Below are positions 25,648 through 35,311 of a DNA stretch of 64,000 nucleotides, in pieces. The DNA is from AWTP1-13 sp033764875. GTDB lineage: Bacteria; Pseudomonadota; Alphaproteobacteria; Rhizobiales; Hyphomicrobiaceae. Under the pieces are notes generated by a model, which searched no databases, was not told where the DNA came from, and saw only the letters and a list, made by a program, of their open reading frames with translations. A program made the translations under genes and the position numbers. The stretch spans positions 1-64,000 of the forward strand of contig JANRIO010000036.1 in NCBI GenBank assembly GCA_033764875.1, read 5' to 3'. How positions within the stretch are numbered: position 1 is the first letter of the stretch; every line of letters starts with the position of its first letter.

Positions 25648-26484
25648 ATGCTGAACATCACACGACGCGCGGTGGCGGTGCTGCTCGCGGCACTGGCCGT
25701 GCAGCCGGTCGCGGTGGCGCAGGAGCCGATCGAGATCTTCGACGCGCATCTGCACTACAACTGGGAGCCCAAGCCCTATTTCCAGCCGGCCGAGGTGCTG
25801 GCGCTGTTCAAGAAGGAGCGCGTCACCGGCATCCTGGCGACGAGCCGGCCGAACACGGGCACGCACGCCCTCGTCGATGCCAAGGCGGAGGGGCTGTGGG
25901 TGGTGCCGTTCATCAGGCCCTACCGGGTGCGGGCCGACATCGGCAGCTGGATGAACGATCCCAGCATCTTCACGCTCGTGGAGGAGGAGTTCAAGCGGGG
26001 CTACTACCGCGGCATCGGCGAGTTCCACATCTCCGGCAAGGCGGCGGCGACGGACTGGGTGCGCAAGACGGCGCAATTCGCCGTTGCGCATGACCTCTAC
26101 CTGCATGCCCACGCCGACGACGAGGCGATCGAGATCCTGTTCGGGCATGCGCCGCGCGGGCGCATCGTGTGGGCGCACACGGGCTTCTCGCTCAGTCCCC
26201 AGCGGGTCGAGGAGTTGCTGCGCAAGTATCCGATGCTGTGGGGGGAGCTGTCCTACCGCGGCGGCATCACGGAGGGGGGCGGCAGGCTGTCGCCCGAGTG
26301 GCGGCGCCTGTTCACGACCTACCCCGACCGCTTCCTGATCGGCTCCGACACCTGGATCAACGAGCGCTGGGCGAGCTACGGGGCGATTCTGGCCGAGTAC
26401 CGCGGCTGGCTGGCGCAGCTGCCGCCGGAGGTGGCGGCCAAGATCGCGCACGGCAACGCCAAGCGGCTGTTCGCGGGGCCGTGA
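25648..26484 (+). CDS. Exported amidohydrolase-family (TIM-barrel) metal-dependent hydrolase
   Basis: A 278-residue product with a signal peptide at residues 1-25 (MLNITRRAVAVLLAALAV, then VAQ). FDAHLHYNW holds the first metal-binding HxH, LHAHADD the second His, WAHTGF the third and GSDTW the catalytic Asp of the amidohydrolase_2 fold. Members hydrolyse or decarboxylate small molecules; the substrate is unknown. Periplasmic location is inferred from the signal sequence. It lies 55 bases after the M15-like gene, in the same direction, possibly one transcript. Confidence 0.8.
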   Translation: MLNITRRAVAVLLAALAVQPVAVAQEPIEIFDAHLHYNWEPKPYFQPAEVLALFKKERVTGILATSRPNTGTHALVDAKAEGLWVVPFIRPYRVRADIGSWMNDPSIFTLVEEEFKRGYYRGIGEFHISGKAAATDWVRKTAQFAVAHDLYLHAHADDEAIEILFGHAPRGRIVWAHTGFSLSPQRVEELLRKYPMLWGELSYRGGITEGGGRLSPEWRRLFTTYPDRFLIGSDTWINERWASYGAILAEYRGWLAQLPPEVAAKIAHGNAKRLFAGP

Positions 26485-26585
26485 CACGAGGCGCCCGACG
26501 CGTGTCTGCGCGCGGGTCCTCGGGACAGGTGCCATGTCCGGTCGAGTACTTGGAGGCCGCTGCGCTCCACCGCAAGCGTGTCTGG

Positions 26586-26605
26586 ATGCCCGCCTTCGCG
26601 GGCAT
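26586..26605. repeat. Short hairpin between convergent genes
   Basis: ATGCCCGC and GCGGGCAT flank a CTTC loop, a perfect eight-base stem. This is a common alphaproteobacterial intergenic palindrome and lies in the 227-base gap between two convergent genes, so it may serve as a bidirectional terminator. The rest of that gap shows nothing else. Confidence 0.55.
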
Positions 26606-26711
26606 GACGGGAGGTGTGGCGAGCCCGCTTGCCGCTCCACCGACCTCACCCCCGCGCAGGCCGGGGGGCACGCGATGACGTGGGGGGGCGTGCGCTGCGG
26701 CCCGAGCCGGC

Positions 26712-27896
<1,185 letters not shown>

Positions 27897-28099
27897 GGCG
27901 GGCTTCCCTTCTCGAACATTGGGCCTTCGGGGCTCGGCGCGGTGCTCGCCGCCGGCCGAGCCCGAGTTTCAGCCATGGGACGGGCTGCCACAAGCCCAGC
28001 CGTGCGCCATTGCGGGAACGGGTGATCTGCGCGCGCGCCGCTTCCCACAGGGGCGCGGCGGGGTTAGGAAATGCTGTGTTGAGCCAACGGCAAGGTCGC

Positions 28100-28501
28100 A
28101 TGCGCAAGCTTCTCTCGCTTCTGCCGCTGCTGGCGGCCCTGCTGGTGCTCGCCAGCCCAGGCGTGCGCGCGGCCGAGCTCGTCATGTTCGACGACCCGGC
28201 CTGCGTGTGGTGCCGGAAGTGGCTCAAGGAGGTGGGGCCAGGCTATCCGCTGAGCGAGGAAGGCCGGATCGCGCCGCTGCGACGCGTCGACATCAAGGCG
28301 CAGGCGAGCGCCGGCCTTGCGCTCAAGACGCCCGTGACGGCGACCCCGACGTTCGTGGTCGCCGACGACGAGGGGCGGGAGGTCGGCCGCATCACGGGCT
28401 ACGCCGGCGCCGATTTCTTCTATCCGAGCCTGGGGGCGATCCTGGGTCGGCTGCCACAGACGCCGCGCCGGCCGCTGCTGCGCGAGACGCGCGCGAACTG
28501 A
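28100..28501 (+). CDS. Exported thioredoxin-like protein (SoxS-like)
   Basis: A 133-residue product. Residues 1-24 form a signal peptide (LLPLLAALLVLAS, cleavage after VRA). The mature part opens ELVMFDDPACVWCRKW, with a C-x-x-C redox centre, and has the cis-Pro region in TPVTATPTFVV. This arrangement matches periplasmic thiol-disulfide proteins called SoxS in sulfur-oxidation loci, but no sox genes are nearby. AAGG precedes ATG 28100. It is divergent from the hydroxyacid oxidase and followed 30 bases later by an alpha/beta hydrolase. Confidence 0.8.
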   Translation: MRKLLSLLPLLAALLVLASPGVRAAELVMFDDPACVWCRKWLKEVGPGYPLSEEGRIAPLRRVDIKAQASAGLALKTPVTATPTFVVADDEGREVGRITGYAGADFFYPSLGAILGRLPQTPRRPLLRETRAN

Positions 28502-28531
28502 CCGCAAACGAGCAAAACAGGGTGAGGAAAG

Positions 28532-29245
28532 ATGACGGGCAGAACATTCGTCGTATGCCACGGAGCATGGTCGGCGGCCTTTGCGTGGAAGAAGGTGCGT
28601 CCGCTGATCCGGGCCAAGGGGCACGAGATCTTCACGCCCACCTACACGGGGCTGGGCGCGCGCGCGCATCACGCGGGACCGGGCGTCGACCTGGAGATGC
28701 ACGTCGCAGACGTGCTCGGCGTGCTCGAGATGGAGGATCTGAGCGACGTCGTGCTGGTCGGGCACAGCTACGGCGGCATGGTGGCGACGGGCGTCGCCGA
28801 CCGGGCGCGGGCGCGCATTCGGCAGCTCATCTACGTCGACGCGCATGTGCCGGCCGACGGCCAGAGCCTCGCCGACATCACGCCCGGGCGGCCGCTCAAC
28901 GGGCCGGCGCCGTTCATCGCCGGCGGGGCGCCGCAGGAGTGGCTGATGGCGCCGAATGACAGCCCCTCCGACACCTCGCCCGAGGATGTGGCCTGGCTGG
29001 CGCCGCGGCGCAAACCGCAGCCGAAGGCGACGTTCACGCAGAAGCTCGTCCTGCGCAACGGACCGCTGACGCTGCCGCGCGCCTACATCCACTGCACGAA
29101 GAAGGACGGCGCCGACGTGTTCGCGCAGTACCGCCGCCTCAAGCAGGATCCGGCCTGGACCTTCGTGGAGATGGCGGCGAGCCACAGCCCCAACGTGACG
29201 GCGCCGGAGGCGCTGGCCGAGATCCTGGTCGGCCTGGTGCGGTAG
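28532..29245 (+). CDS. Alpha/beta hydrolase, plant methylesterase-like group
   Basis: A 237-residue enzyme. VCHGAWSAAFAWKKV is the oxyanion-hole His-Gly, VLVGHSYGGMVATG is the nucleophile elbow with Ser, and AASHSPN near the C-terminus has the catalytic His. The overall pattern (short, no lid) resembles the salicylate/methylester hydrolase group. The substrate is unknown. It follows the thioredoxin-like gene closely and is convergent with the Lrp regulator gene. Confidence 0.85.
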   Translation: MTGRTFVVCHGAWSAAFAWKKVRPLIRAKGHEIFTPTYTGLGARAHHAGPGVDLEMHVADVLGVLEMEDLSDVVLVGHSYGGMVATGVADRARARIRQLIYVDAHVPADGQSLADITPGRPLNGPAPFIAGGAPQEWLMAPNDSPSDTSPEDVAWLAPRRKPQPKATFTQKLVLRNGPLTLPRAYIHCTKKDGADVFAQYRRLKQDPAWTFVEMAASHSPNVTAPEALAEILVGLVR

Positions 29246-29280
29246 GGCCAGGCCTGGGGCGACAAGGGAAAGCGCGCGCC

Positions 29281-29766
29281 TTACGAGGCGCGCGCGCGCT
29301 TCTCGATGGCGAAGTCGAGCGGCACGGCGGTGGTGTACTTGATCTGCTCCATGGCGAAGGCGGAGGACACCTTCGAGATCTCGATGCGCGAGATCAGGCG
29401 CTTGTAGAAGGCATCGTAGGCGGCGATGTCGCGGACGATGACCCGCAGCAGATAGTCGACCTCGCCCGACATGCGGTAGAACTCGACGACCTCGGGGAAG
29501 TCGACCACGGCGGCGTGGAAGCGCTCGAGCCAGCCGATGGCGTGCTGGTCGGTCTTGATGGAGACGAACACGGTCACACCGGCATTGACCTTGTGCGGGT
29601 CGAGCACGGCAACGCGCTGGCGGATGACGCCGAGCTCCTCGAGCTTCTGGATGCGGCGCCAGCACGGCGTCGTCGACAGGCCGACCTCCTTGCCGATCTC
29701 GGCCACGGGCCGCGTGCAGTCCTGCTGCAGGATGCGCAGGATCTTGACGTCCATCTCATCGAGCAT
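29281..29766 (-). CDS. Lrp/AsnC-family transcriptional regulator
   Basis: A 161-residue protein of normal family length. Residues 5-55 form the winged helix-turn-helix (VKILRILQQD, VAEIGKEVGLS, CWRRIQKLEELGVI). The rest is the RAM ligand-binding domain with VEFYRMSGEVDYLLRV. It likely senses an amino acid. ATG 29766 is chosen because the conserved sequence starts right after it. It is divergent from the DUF442 gene at 29893, which is a candidate target along with its own promoter. Confidence 0.9.
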   Translation of the reverse strand: MLDEMDVKILRILQQDCTRPVAEIGKEVGLSTTPCWRRIQKLEELGVIRQRVAVLDPHKVNAGVTVFVSIKTDQHAIGWLERFHAAVVDFPEVVEFYRMSGEVDYLLRVIVRDIAAYDAFYKRLISRIEISKVSSAFAMEQIKYTTAVPLDFAIEKRARAS

Positions 29767-29892
29767 GCGGCGGCCCCCGGGAACAAGCTTTCGGAATGAT
29801 TTTCTACTCGACGGCGCATTACAAGCCAAGCATAGTATAATCATCTACAGTACGTCGAGCTGACGAAACTCCTTCCCTGGCGGGGTCCCGAG

Positions 29893-30360
29893 ATGCGACC
29901 GATCATTCCGCTGACGCGGCGCTTTGCGGTAACAGGCGCGCTGGAGGCGGCGGATTTCGCGGAGGCGGCGCGGCTCGGTTACAGGTCGATCATCTGCAAC
30001 CTGCCCGATGGCGAGCTGGGACACCTGCCGCAGAGCGCGGAGGCGGCGCGGCTGGCGGCGGCGGCGGGGCTCGCGTTCCGCCATGTGCCGATCGCAAAGA
30101 GCGAGCTGTTCAGCGCAGCCGTCACGGCCGGCACCCTGCAGGCGGCCGCGGAGCTGCCCGGGCCGATCCTGGCGCACTGCGCCTCGGGCATGCGCTCGGC
30201 CGCCGCGTGGGGGGTGGCTGCCGCGCGTTTCCAGCCCGCCGACGCGGTCATCGCGACGCTTGCCAGGGCCGGATTCAATCTGGCGCCGCTGCGCGACGAC
30301 CTGGCGGCCCTGGCGGTTGCCGGCGAGGCTGCGCCACCGGCCCTGAGCGCCGAGGACTAG
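29893..30360 (+). CDS. DUF442 / TIGR01244 phosphatase-like (sulfur transferase) protein
   Basis: A 155-residue protein. ITRRF-type opening (PLTRRFAVTGAL), a FxxAxxLGYRSIICNLPDGE strand, and HCASGMRSAAAW near residue 96 with the C-x5-R signature of the dual-specificity phosphatase fold. Family members occur alone or joined to beta-lactamase-fold sulfur dioxygenases in sulfide handling. This one is a stand-alone domain. Its stop codon shares the CTAG at 30357-30360 with the convergent glycosylase gene. Confidence 0.8.
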   Translation: MRPIIPLTRRFAVTGALEAADFAEAARLGYRSIICNLPDGELGHLPQSAEAARLAAAAGLAFRHVPIAKSELFSAAVTAGTLQAAAELPGPILAHCASGMRSAAAWGVAAARFQPADAVIATLARAGFNLAPLRDDLAALAVAGEAAPPALSAED

Positions 30361-31091
30361 AGCAGGCGCCGCACCTCCTGCCGGAGGGTGGGAAGCAGCT
30401 CGGCCTCGAACCATGGATTGCGGGCAAGCCAGCCGTTGTTGCGCCAGGAAGGGTGCGGCAGGGGCAGGTAACGGGGCCGCGTGGGGGCGTCGAGCACCGC
30501 GCGCCAGTTGCGCACCATCGCCGTCATGCCGGGGGCGGCGTCGCGGGGCCGGTGCCAGGCCTGCGCGTAGCTGCCGACGAGCAGCACCAGATCGAGCTGC
30601 GGCATGGCCGCGAACAGCTGCGCGTGCCAGGCGGGCGCGCACTCCTTGCGCGGGGGCAGATCGCCGCCGGCGGCATCGTGGCCGGGGAAGCAGAAGCCCA
30701 TGGGCACGATGGCCACGCGCGCGACGTCGTAGAACTCGTCGGGCGTGACGCCGAGCCACGCGCGCAGCCGGTCGCCGGAGGGGTCGGTGAAGGGCGTGCC
30801 AGAGGCATGCACGCGGACGCCGGGGGCCTGGCTTGCGATGCACAGGCGCGCCGTCCGGCTCGGGCGCAGCACCGGATTGGGCGCGTGCGGCAGCGGCCGG
30901 CCGGCCGGGGTGTCGATGCAGATGCGGCAGGCGCGGATGCGGGCGAGGAGGGAGGCCAGAGCGCACTCCGATCCAACGGGATCGGAAATGCGCTCTGCAT
31001 TCTCGATATTGCGAGCATCTTCACGCGATACGCGCTCACGCGCGATCGCGATCTGCTCTAACGGATCGGTCTCGGCGCGGGCGCGCGGCAT
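30357..31091 (-). CDS. Uracil-DNA glycosylase-family protein
   Basis: A 244-residue product. LLARIRACRIC, IASQAPGVRVHASGTPF, SGDRLRAWLG and the C-terminal LPHPSWRNN are the blocks of the uracil-DNA glycosylase superfamily; HPSxRN is the substrate loop. The enzyme removes uracil or related bases from DNA. The four cysteines of iron-sulfur family 4 members are not all evident. ATG 31091 gives TGATG coupling to the MBL gene, but the first 50 residues are not family-like and span a palindromic repeat, so the true start may be later. Confidence 0.8.
   Translation of the reverse strand: MPRARAETDPLEQIAIARERVSREDARNIENAERISDPVGSECALASLLARIRACRICIDTPAGRPLPHAPNPVLRPSRTARLCIASQAPGVRVHASGTPFTDPSGDRLRAWLGVTPDEFYDVARVAIVPMGFCFPGHDAAGGDLPPRKECAPAWHAQLFAAMPQLDLVLLVGSYAQAWHRPRDAAPGMTAMVRNWRAVLDAPTRPRYLPLPHPSWRNNGWLARNPWFEAELLPTLRQEVRRLL
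30958..30996. repeat. Interrupted palindrome of the Hyphomicrobiales intergenic type
   Basis: AGAGCGCA at 30958 pairs with TGCGCTCT at 30989, and TCCGATCC at 30967 pairs with GGATCGGA at 30979, around a four-base loop. The core CCGATCC/GGATCGG resembles palindromes common in intergenic DNA of this order. Here it falls inside the predicted N-terminus of the uracil-DNA glycosylase gene. Confidence 0.7.
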
Positions 31092-31834
31092 CAGATGTCG
31101 AGGGCGAGGCCGTCCTCGGCCAGAACGACGCGCGGGTCGGTCACGAGGTGGCGCTGATCGAGCATCGGCTTGGCCATGTGGGTCAGCATGACCCTGGAGG
31201 CGGCGATGCGGTCGAGGGCCGCCGAGATCGCCTGCCAGCTCATGTGGTAGCGCGGCGTGCCCGAGAACTGATAGCACTCCATGATGTAGAGGTCGGCGTT
31301 GCGGCCGGCGGTGACGATGCTCTCGGTCCATTCGCTGTCGCCGGTGAATGCGAGCACCCGGCCGTCGACCTCGAAGCGCAGCGCGTAGGGCGGGGCGCCC
31401 GAGGCGTGCTGGACCTCGTACGGCGTCACGCGCACGCCCTCGTGCTCCAAGGGGACCTCGCGGGCAAGCTCGCGAAAGACGAGCGGGTAGGCGCGCGGCA
31501 CCGTGGTGGAGCCGGGAAACAGCGCCTCGGCGGCCACCTGGAAGCGGCGCTCGATGCTCTCAGGCCCGATCACGGTGAGCGGCGTCCTGCGCTTGGCGAT
31601 GTGCTGGGCATGCAGCAGCCACCAGACGAGGCCGGCGAAGTGATCGCCGTGCAGATGCGACACGTAGATGGCCGGGATGGTGTTGGGGTCGACGCCGAGG
31701 CGGGACAGCCCAATCAGGCTCGTGGCCCCGCAGTCGATGAGGAAGCGGCCCTGCGACCAGTCGACGAGATAGCCCGTCTGCAGCCGTCCGCCGGACCCGA
31801 ATGCATCCCCGCAACCGACAACCGTGAGCTTCAT
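31091..31834 (-). CDS. MBL-fold metallo-hydrolase (RNase Z-like)
   Basis: A 247-residue protein. H60-L-H62-G-D64-H65 is the metal-binding motif; FTGDSEW gives the bridging Asp and LTHMA the last His. The early SGGRLQTGYLV and the compact size resemble the RNase Z/ElaC and phosphodiesterase branches of the fold. The substrate is not certain. It lies nine bases after the GST gene and overlaps the glycosylase start by one base, so the three genes form one operon. Confidence 0.85.
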   Translation of the reverse strand: MKLTVVGCGDAFGSGGRLQTGYLVDWSQGRFLIDCGATSLIGLSRLGVDPNTIPAIYVSHLHGDHFAGLVWWLLHAQHIAKRRTPLTVIGPESIERRFQVAAEALFPGSTTVPRAYPLVFRELAREVPLEHEGVRVTPYEVQHASGAPPYALRFEVDGRVLAFTGDSEWTESIVTAGRNADLYIMECYQFSGTPRYHMSWQAISAALDRIAASRVMLTHMAKPMLDQRHLVTDPRVVLAEDGLALDI

Positions 31835-31843
31835 GGGCGTGCG

Positions 31844-32449
31844 TCAAGCCTTGCTGCTCGGGCGGGCGGTGACGTCGGCGTGCCAGCGGGCGAGATTGCT
31901 CAGCTCCTCCGGACGCTGGATGCGGGCCGGGCGCATGAAGTCGATTGCCACCAGCAATGTGATGTCGGCGACCGAGAAGTCGTCGCCGGCGAGGTAGCGG
32001 CTCTCGCCCAGGGCCGCATCGAAGCGGGCGAGCGCCTCCAGCACCTTCGGCTTGTTGGCCTCGCCCCACGCGGGCACCTGCGGCACCTCGAGCTTGGCCA
32101 TCGCCGGGTGCAGGTGGCGGAAGGCCTGGGCGACGCTCATGAGGAGGCCCAGCTCCGCACGCCGGTTCCACATCTCGACGACGGCCTGACCCTTGGCGCC
32201 CTGCCCGAACAGAGGCGGCTCGGGCTGGGTGGCCTCGAAATAGCGGCAGATGGCCATGGTCTCGGAGATGGCGGTGCCATCGTCGAGGACCAGCACCGGC
32301 ACCCGCTGGAAGCTGTTGAGCGCCGTGAACTCGGGCGTCTTGAGGGCGCCGATGTCGCAATCCTCGTAGGTCATCGCGATGCCCTTCTCGGCCAGGAAGA
32401 TGCGCACGCGGCGCGGGTTGGGAGCGGTGCGCGTCTCCAGGATCTTCAT
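31844..32449 (-). CDS. Glutathione S-transferase
   Basis: A 201-residue soluble protein. Residues 1-75 are the thioredoxin-like domain with RVPVLVLDDGTAISETMAI, the cis-Pro and SETMAI glutathione-binding turn. The rest is helical with FSVADITLLVAIDF, the N-capping motif of the C-terminal domain. It conjugates glutathione to electrophiles or acts as a peroxidase. It starts the GST-MBL-glycosylase operon and is divergent from the histidine kinase gene. Confidence 0.9.
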   Translation of the reverse strand: MKILETRTAPNPRRVRIFLAEKGIAMTYEDCDIGALKTPEFTALNSFQRVPVLVLDDGTAISETMAICRYFEATQPEPPLFGQGAKGQAVVEMWNRRAELGLLMSVAQAFRHLHPAMAKLEVPQVPAWGEANKPKVLEALARFDAALGESRYLAGDDFSVADITLLVAIDFMRPARIQRPEELSNLARWHADVTARPSSKA

Positions 32450-32657
32450 GATACGGGCTCTCTCGTCAGGCGGACCTAGGAACTGCCAGTGGTAGCGGAG
32501 GCGGGTGGAGCGCGCAACGTGTCGTCAGGGCACGTCGCGCGGCCTTGCAGATGCCCCGGAAACCGACAGTTAAGGCTTTGTCGTTACAAGTAGCATTCGA
32601 AGTTTTGCGGGGCCGGTCCGGCGGCAGGTCTGCCGGCGTGGGAAAGCATTGTGCGCT

Positions 32658-34235
32658 ATGAGTAGTGGTCCGCGTGCCTGGGGGGTGCTGGCCGGGGAAG
32701 GCGCAGGCCGGCGCGGCAAGGCGCCGGACAGTGCCGGGTACGTCAAGGACGTGCGCGAGCGCCTGACGCACGGCACCCACATCAAGCCCGAGTTCGAGTA
32801 CGAGCTGATCAGCATGCTGGCGAAGGCCGAGCTGTCGGCTGCGCCCATCCTGCCGCTGCTGTCGATCGCCTTCGGCGCTGCGCTGCTGTTCTGGGTGCCC
32901 GCGGCCAGCCTGGCGCTCTGGCTCTGCGTGCGGCTGGCGGTCAATGCCGCCGCGCTGATCACCTGCCGGCGCTTCGTGTCGGCGACGCGCAGCAGCCTCA
33001 ACGTCGGCTCCTGGCGGCGCCGCCTGATGGCCCTCGATGCCGTCAATGCCGCATCCTGGGCGCTGCTGGCGCCGCTGGTGGCGCTGAGCGGAGAGCTGCC
33101 GGCGCTGATGGTGCTCTGCGTCGCCGTGGTGGCGGTGCTCGCGGTGAGGGTGACGGTCGCCTCGTCCGTGCTGGCGATCTTCCTGGCCGGCACGCTGCCG
33201 GTGTCGGCTGCCGTCGCCGCCGTCATGCTGATGCAAGGCGGCGCGCTGCCCCTGGCGCTGGCCGGCCTCGTCGGCGTGCTGCAGGCGGCGTTCCTGGCGC
33301 TTGCCGCCGGAAACGGCCGCAACGCGCTCGCCATGGTGTCGGTGAAGGCGGAGAAGGACGCCCTGATCGCCGAGGTGGAGGAGGAGAAGGGGGTGTGCGA
33401 CGAGGCCCGGCGCAACGCCGAATCCGCCAGCGTCGCCAAATCGCGGTTCCTCGCCACCATGAGCCACGAGCTGCGCACGCCCCTCAACGCCATCCTCGGC
33501 TTCTCCGAGGTGATGATGGCGGAGGTGCTGGGCCCGATGCAGAACAAGAGCTACAAGGAGTACGCCGGCAACATCCACCAGAGCGGCAAGCACCTGCTGC
33601 AGCTGATCAACGAGATCCTCGACCTGTCGCGGATCGAGGCCGGACGCTACGAGCTGCACGAGGAGGCGGTGCGGCTCAGCGACATCGTCGAGGACTGCAT
33701 GCGCCTGCTGCACCTGCGGGCGGAGAGCAAGGGCCTCGAGGTGGTGCTGGAGTTCCAGAAGGGGCTCGATCTGATCTGGGCGGACGAGCGGGCCATGCGG
33801 CAGATCTGCCTCAATCTCGTCTCGAATGCCTTGAAGTTCACCCCGCGGGGCGGCCGGATCACCATCCTGGTGCGCGCCGACGAGGAGGGCGGGCAGACGC
33901 TGGTGGTGCGCGACACGGGACCCGGCATACCGAAGGACGAGATTCCCCGCGTCATGGAGGCGTTCGGGCAAGGCTCGCTGGCGCATCAGACGGCCGAGGG
34001 CGGGACCGGCCTGGGGCTTACCATCGTGCACAACCTCGTGTCGCTGCACGGGGGGCAGTTCGAGCTCAGGTCCGAGCTTCGCAAGGGCACGGAAGTCATT
34101 GTGAAGATACCGAGAAACAGAGTTTTGGTGGCGGTTCCCCCGCTGCAGCCGCTGGGCCAGGAGCGGCATCGCCAGCCGCACGCCGGCGCCTGGCGGGAGC
34201 GGCGCAGCATGGCCGTCGCAGAAGCCCGCTCCTGA
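32658..34235 (+). CDS. Membrane sensor histidine kinase, PleC/DivJ/PdhS-like
   Basis: A 525-residue kinase. Residues about 60-220 hold five or six membrane segments with no periplasmic domain of note. A short linker leads to the HisKA domain SHELRTPLNAILGFSEVM, where His is autophosphorylated, then LLQLINEILDLSRIEAG. The ATPase has N-box LNLVSNALKF, G1 DTGPGIP and G2 GGTGLGLTIV. The H-box and following helix resemble cell-cycle kinases of alphaproteobacteria. No response regulator gene adjoins it. ATG 32658 is used; TTG 32649 is three codons upstream. Confidence 0.88.
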   Translation: MSSGPRAWGVLAGEGAGRRGKAPDSAGYVKDVRERLTHGTHIKPEFEYELISMLAKAELSAAPILPLLSIAFGAALLFWVPAASLALWLCVRLAVNAAALITCRRFVSATRSSLNVGSWRRRLMALDAVNAASWALLAPLVALSGELPALMVLCVAVVAVLAVRVTVASSVLAIFLAGTLPVSAAVAAVMLMQGGALPLALAGLVGVLQAAFLALAAGNGRNALAMVSVKAEKDALIAEVEEEKGVCDEARRNAESASVAKSRFLATMSHELRTPLNAILGFSEVMMAEVLGPMQNKSYKEYAGNIHQSGKHLLQLINEILDLSRIEAGRYELHEEAVRLSDIVEDCMRLLHLRAESKGLEVVLEFQKGLDLIWADERAMRQICLNLVSNALKFTPRGGRITILVRADEEGGQTLVVRDTGPGIPKDEIPRVMEAFGQGSLAHQTAEGGTGLGLTIVHNLVSLHGGQFELRSELRKGTEVIVKIPRNRVLVAVPPLQPLGQERHRQPHAGAWRERRSMAVAEARS

Positions 34236-34357
34236 CAGCGGCGCGGGCGGGCGATTGCCAGGACGGGTGGCGCTTCCTACATTCTGGGCCGATGCGGCGG
34301 CGATCCCCTTCCCCTGAGGGCTGCAGCGAGACGTGCGCGCTGCGGGAGCCTCTGGCG

Positions 34358-34540
34358 ATGACCATCGATACCCCTTGCGTGAATGTGTGCGTCATCGACC
34401 AGGTCACGCGCTTGTGTGCGGGTTGCGGGCGCACGATCGAGGAGATTGCGAGCTGGCGCACCTTGAGCGCGGCCGACCGGCGGCGCATCATGGACGACCT
34501 GCCGCGACGGCGCCGTGCGCAGCAGGCGGCGGAGGACTGA
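34358..34540 (+). CDS. DUF1289 small Cys-rich protein
   Basis: A 60-residue protein. TPCVNVCVIDQVTRLCAGCG followed by RTIEEIASW is the DUF1289 signature; four Cys could bind zinc or an iron-sulfur centre. The C-terminal third is Arg-rich. Function is unknown in the family. GGGAG precedes ATG 34358 at about nine bases. It ends five bases before the GTG of the first protease gene, so the two are likely co-translated. Confidence 0.85.
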   Translation: MTIDTPCVNVCVIDQVTRLCAGCGRTIEEIASWRTLSAADRRRIMDDLPRRRRAQQAAED

Positions 34541-34545
34541 AACAC

Positions 34546-35253
34546 GTGTCGGCCTGGATCGCACTGATTTTGCTACTCGTCGCGGCGCTCGCCCTGTTGC
34601 TGCGGGGCGACGCGGGCTCGGTCGCGGGAATCGAAGCGTCCGATTTCGCCATCTTCTCGGCAGGGCTCGCCCTGCTGATCTTCATCGGCTCCTCGATCGC
34701 GACGAGCTATCGCGGGCGGGCCACGCAGGCGGCACGGGATTTCCTCACCTGGGTCCTGATCGCCTTCGTGCTGGTGGCCGGCTACAGCTATCGGGACGAG
34801 ATCCTGAGCTTCGGGCACCGCATCACGGGCGAGCTGCTGCCGCCGGGCGCCGCGCTGCGCTCGGACTCGCAGGTGGAGGGCGAGCGGTCGGTCCGGATCC
34901 GGAAGCGCTCGGACGGGCACTTCATCGCCAAGGCGACGATCAACGGCGTGTCGCTGGTCATGCTGGTGGATACCGGCGCCTCGACGGTGGTGCTGAAGCC
35001 GGCCGATGCGCAGAGGCTCGGGGTCGACGTGGACGGGCTGCGCTACAGCGTGCCGGTGCAGACGGCGAACGGCACCACGCACGCAGCGCACGTGCGCCTG
35101 CGCACGCTCGCCGTCGGCTCGATCGTGCTCAACGAGGTCGAGGCGCTGGTGGCAAAGCCGGGTGCCCTGAAAGAGAACCTGCTCGGTATGAGTTTCTTAA
35201 GCCGACTGCGCTCATATGAGTTCTCGGGCGAGTACCTGACCCTCAGGATCTGA
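34546..35253 (+). CDS. Retropepsin-like aspartic protease (TIGR02281), membrane-anchored, copy 1
   Basis: A 235-residue protein. Three hydrophobic segments occupy residues 2-20, 31-50 and 64-82. The periplasmic part has VMLVDTGASTVVL, the single active-site DTGAS of clan AA proteases that work as dimers, and LLGMSFLSRLRSYEF at the C-terminus. PerP of Caulobacter, which trims the polarity protein PodJ, belongs to this group; the parallel is inference. GTG 34546 is the start that keeps the first helix, with GGAGGA about ten bases upstream. Confidence 0.85.
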   Translation: MSAWIALILLLVAALALLLRGDAGSVAGIEASDFAIFSAGLALLIFIGSSIATSYRGRATQAARDFLTWVLIAFVLVAGYSYRDEILSFGHRITGELLPPGAALRSDSQVEGERSVRIRKRSDGHFIAKATINGVSLVMLVDTGASTVVLKPADAQRLGVDVDGLRYSVPVQTANGTTHAAHVRLRTLAVGSIVLNEVEALVAKPGALKENLLGMSFLSRLRSYEFSGEYLTLRI

Positions 35254-35311
35254 GCGGCCGGCCTCGCGGCCGGTGATTGCTGCAACCCAAGGTATCGGGG
35301 CAGGACGTTCG

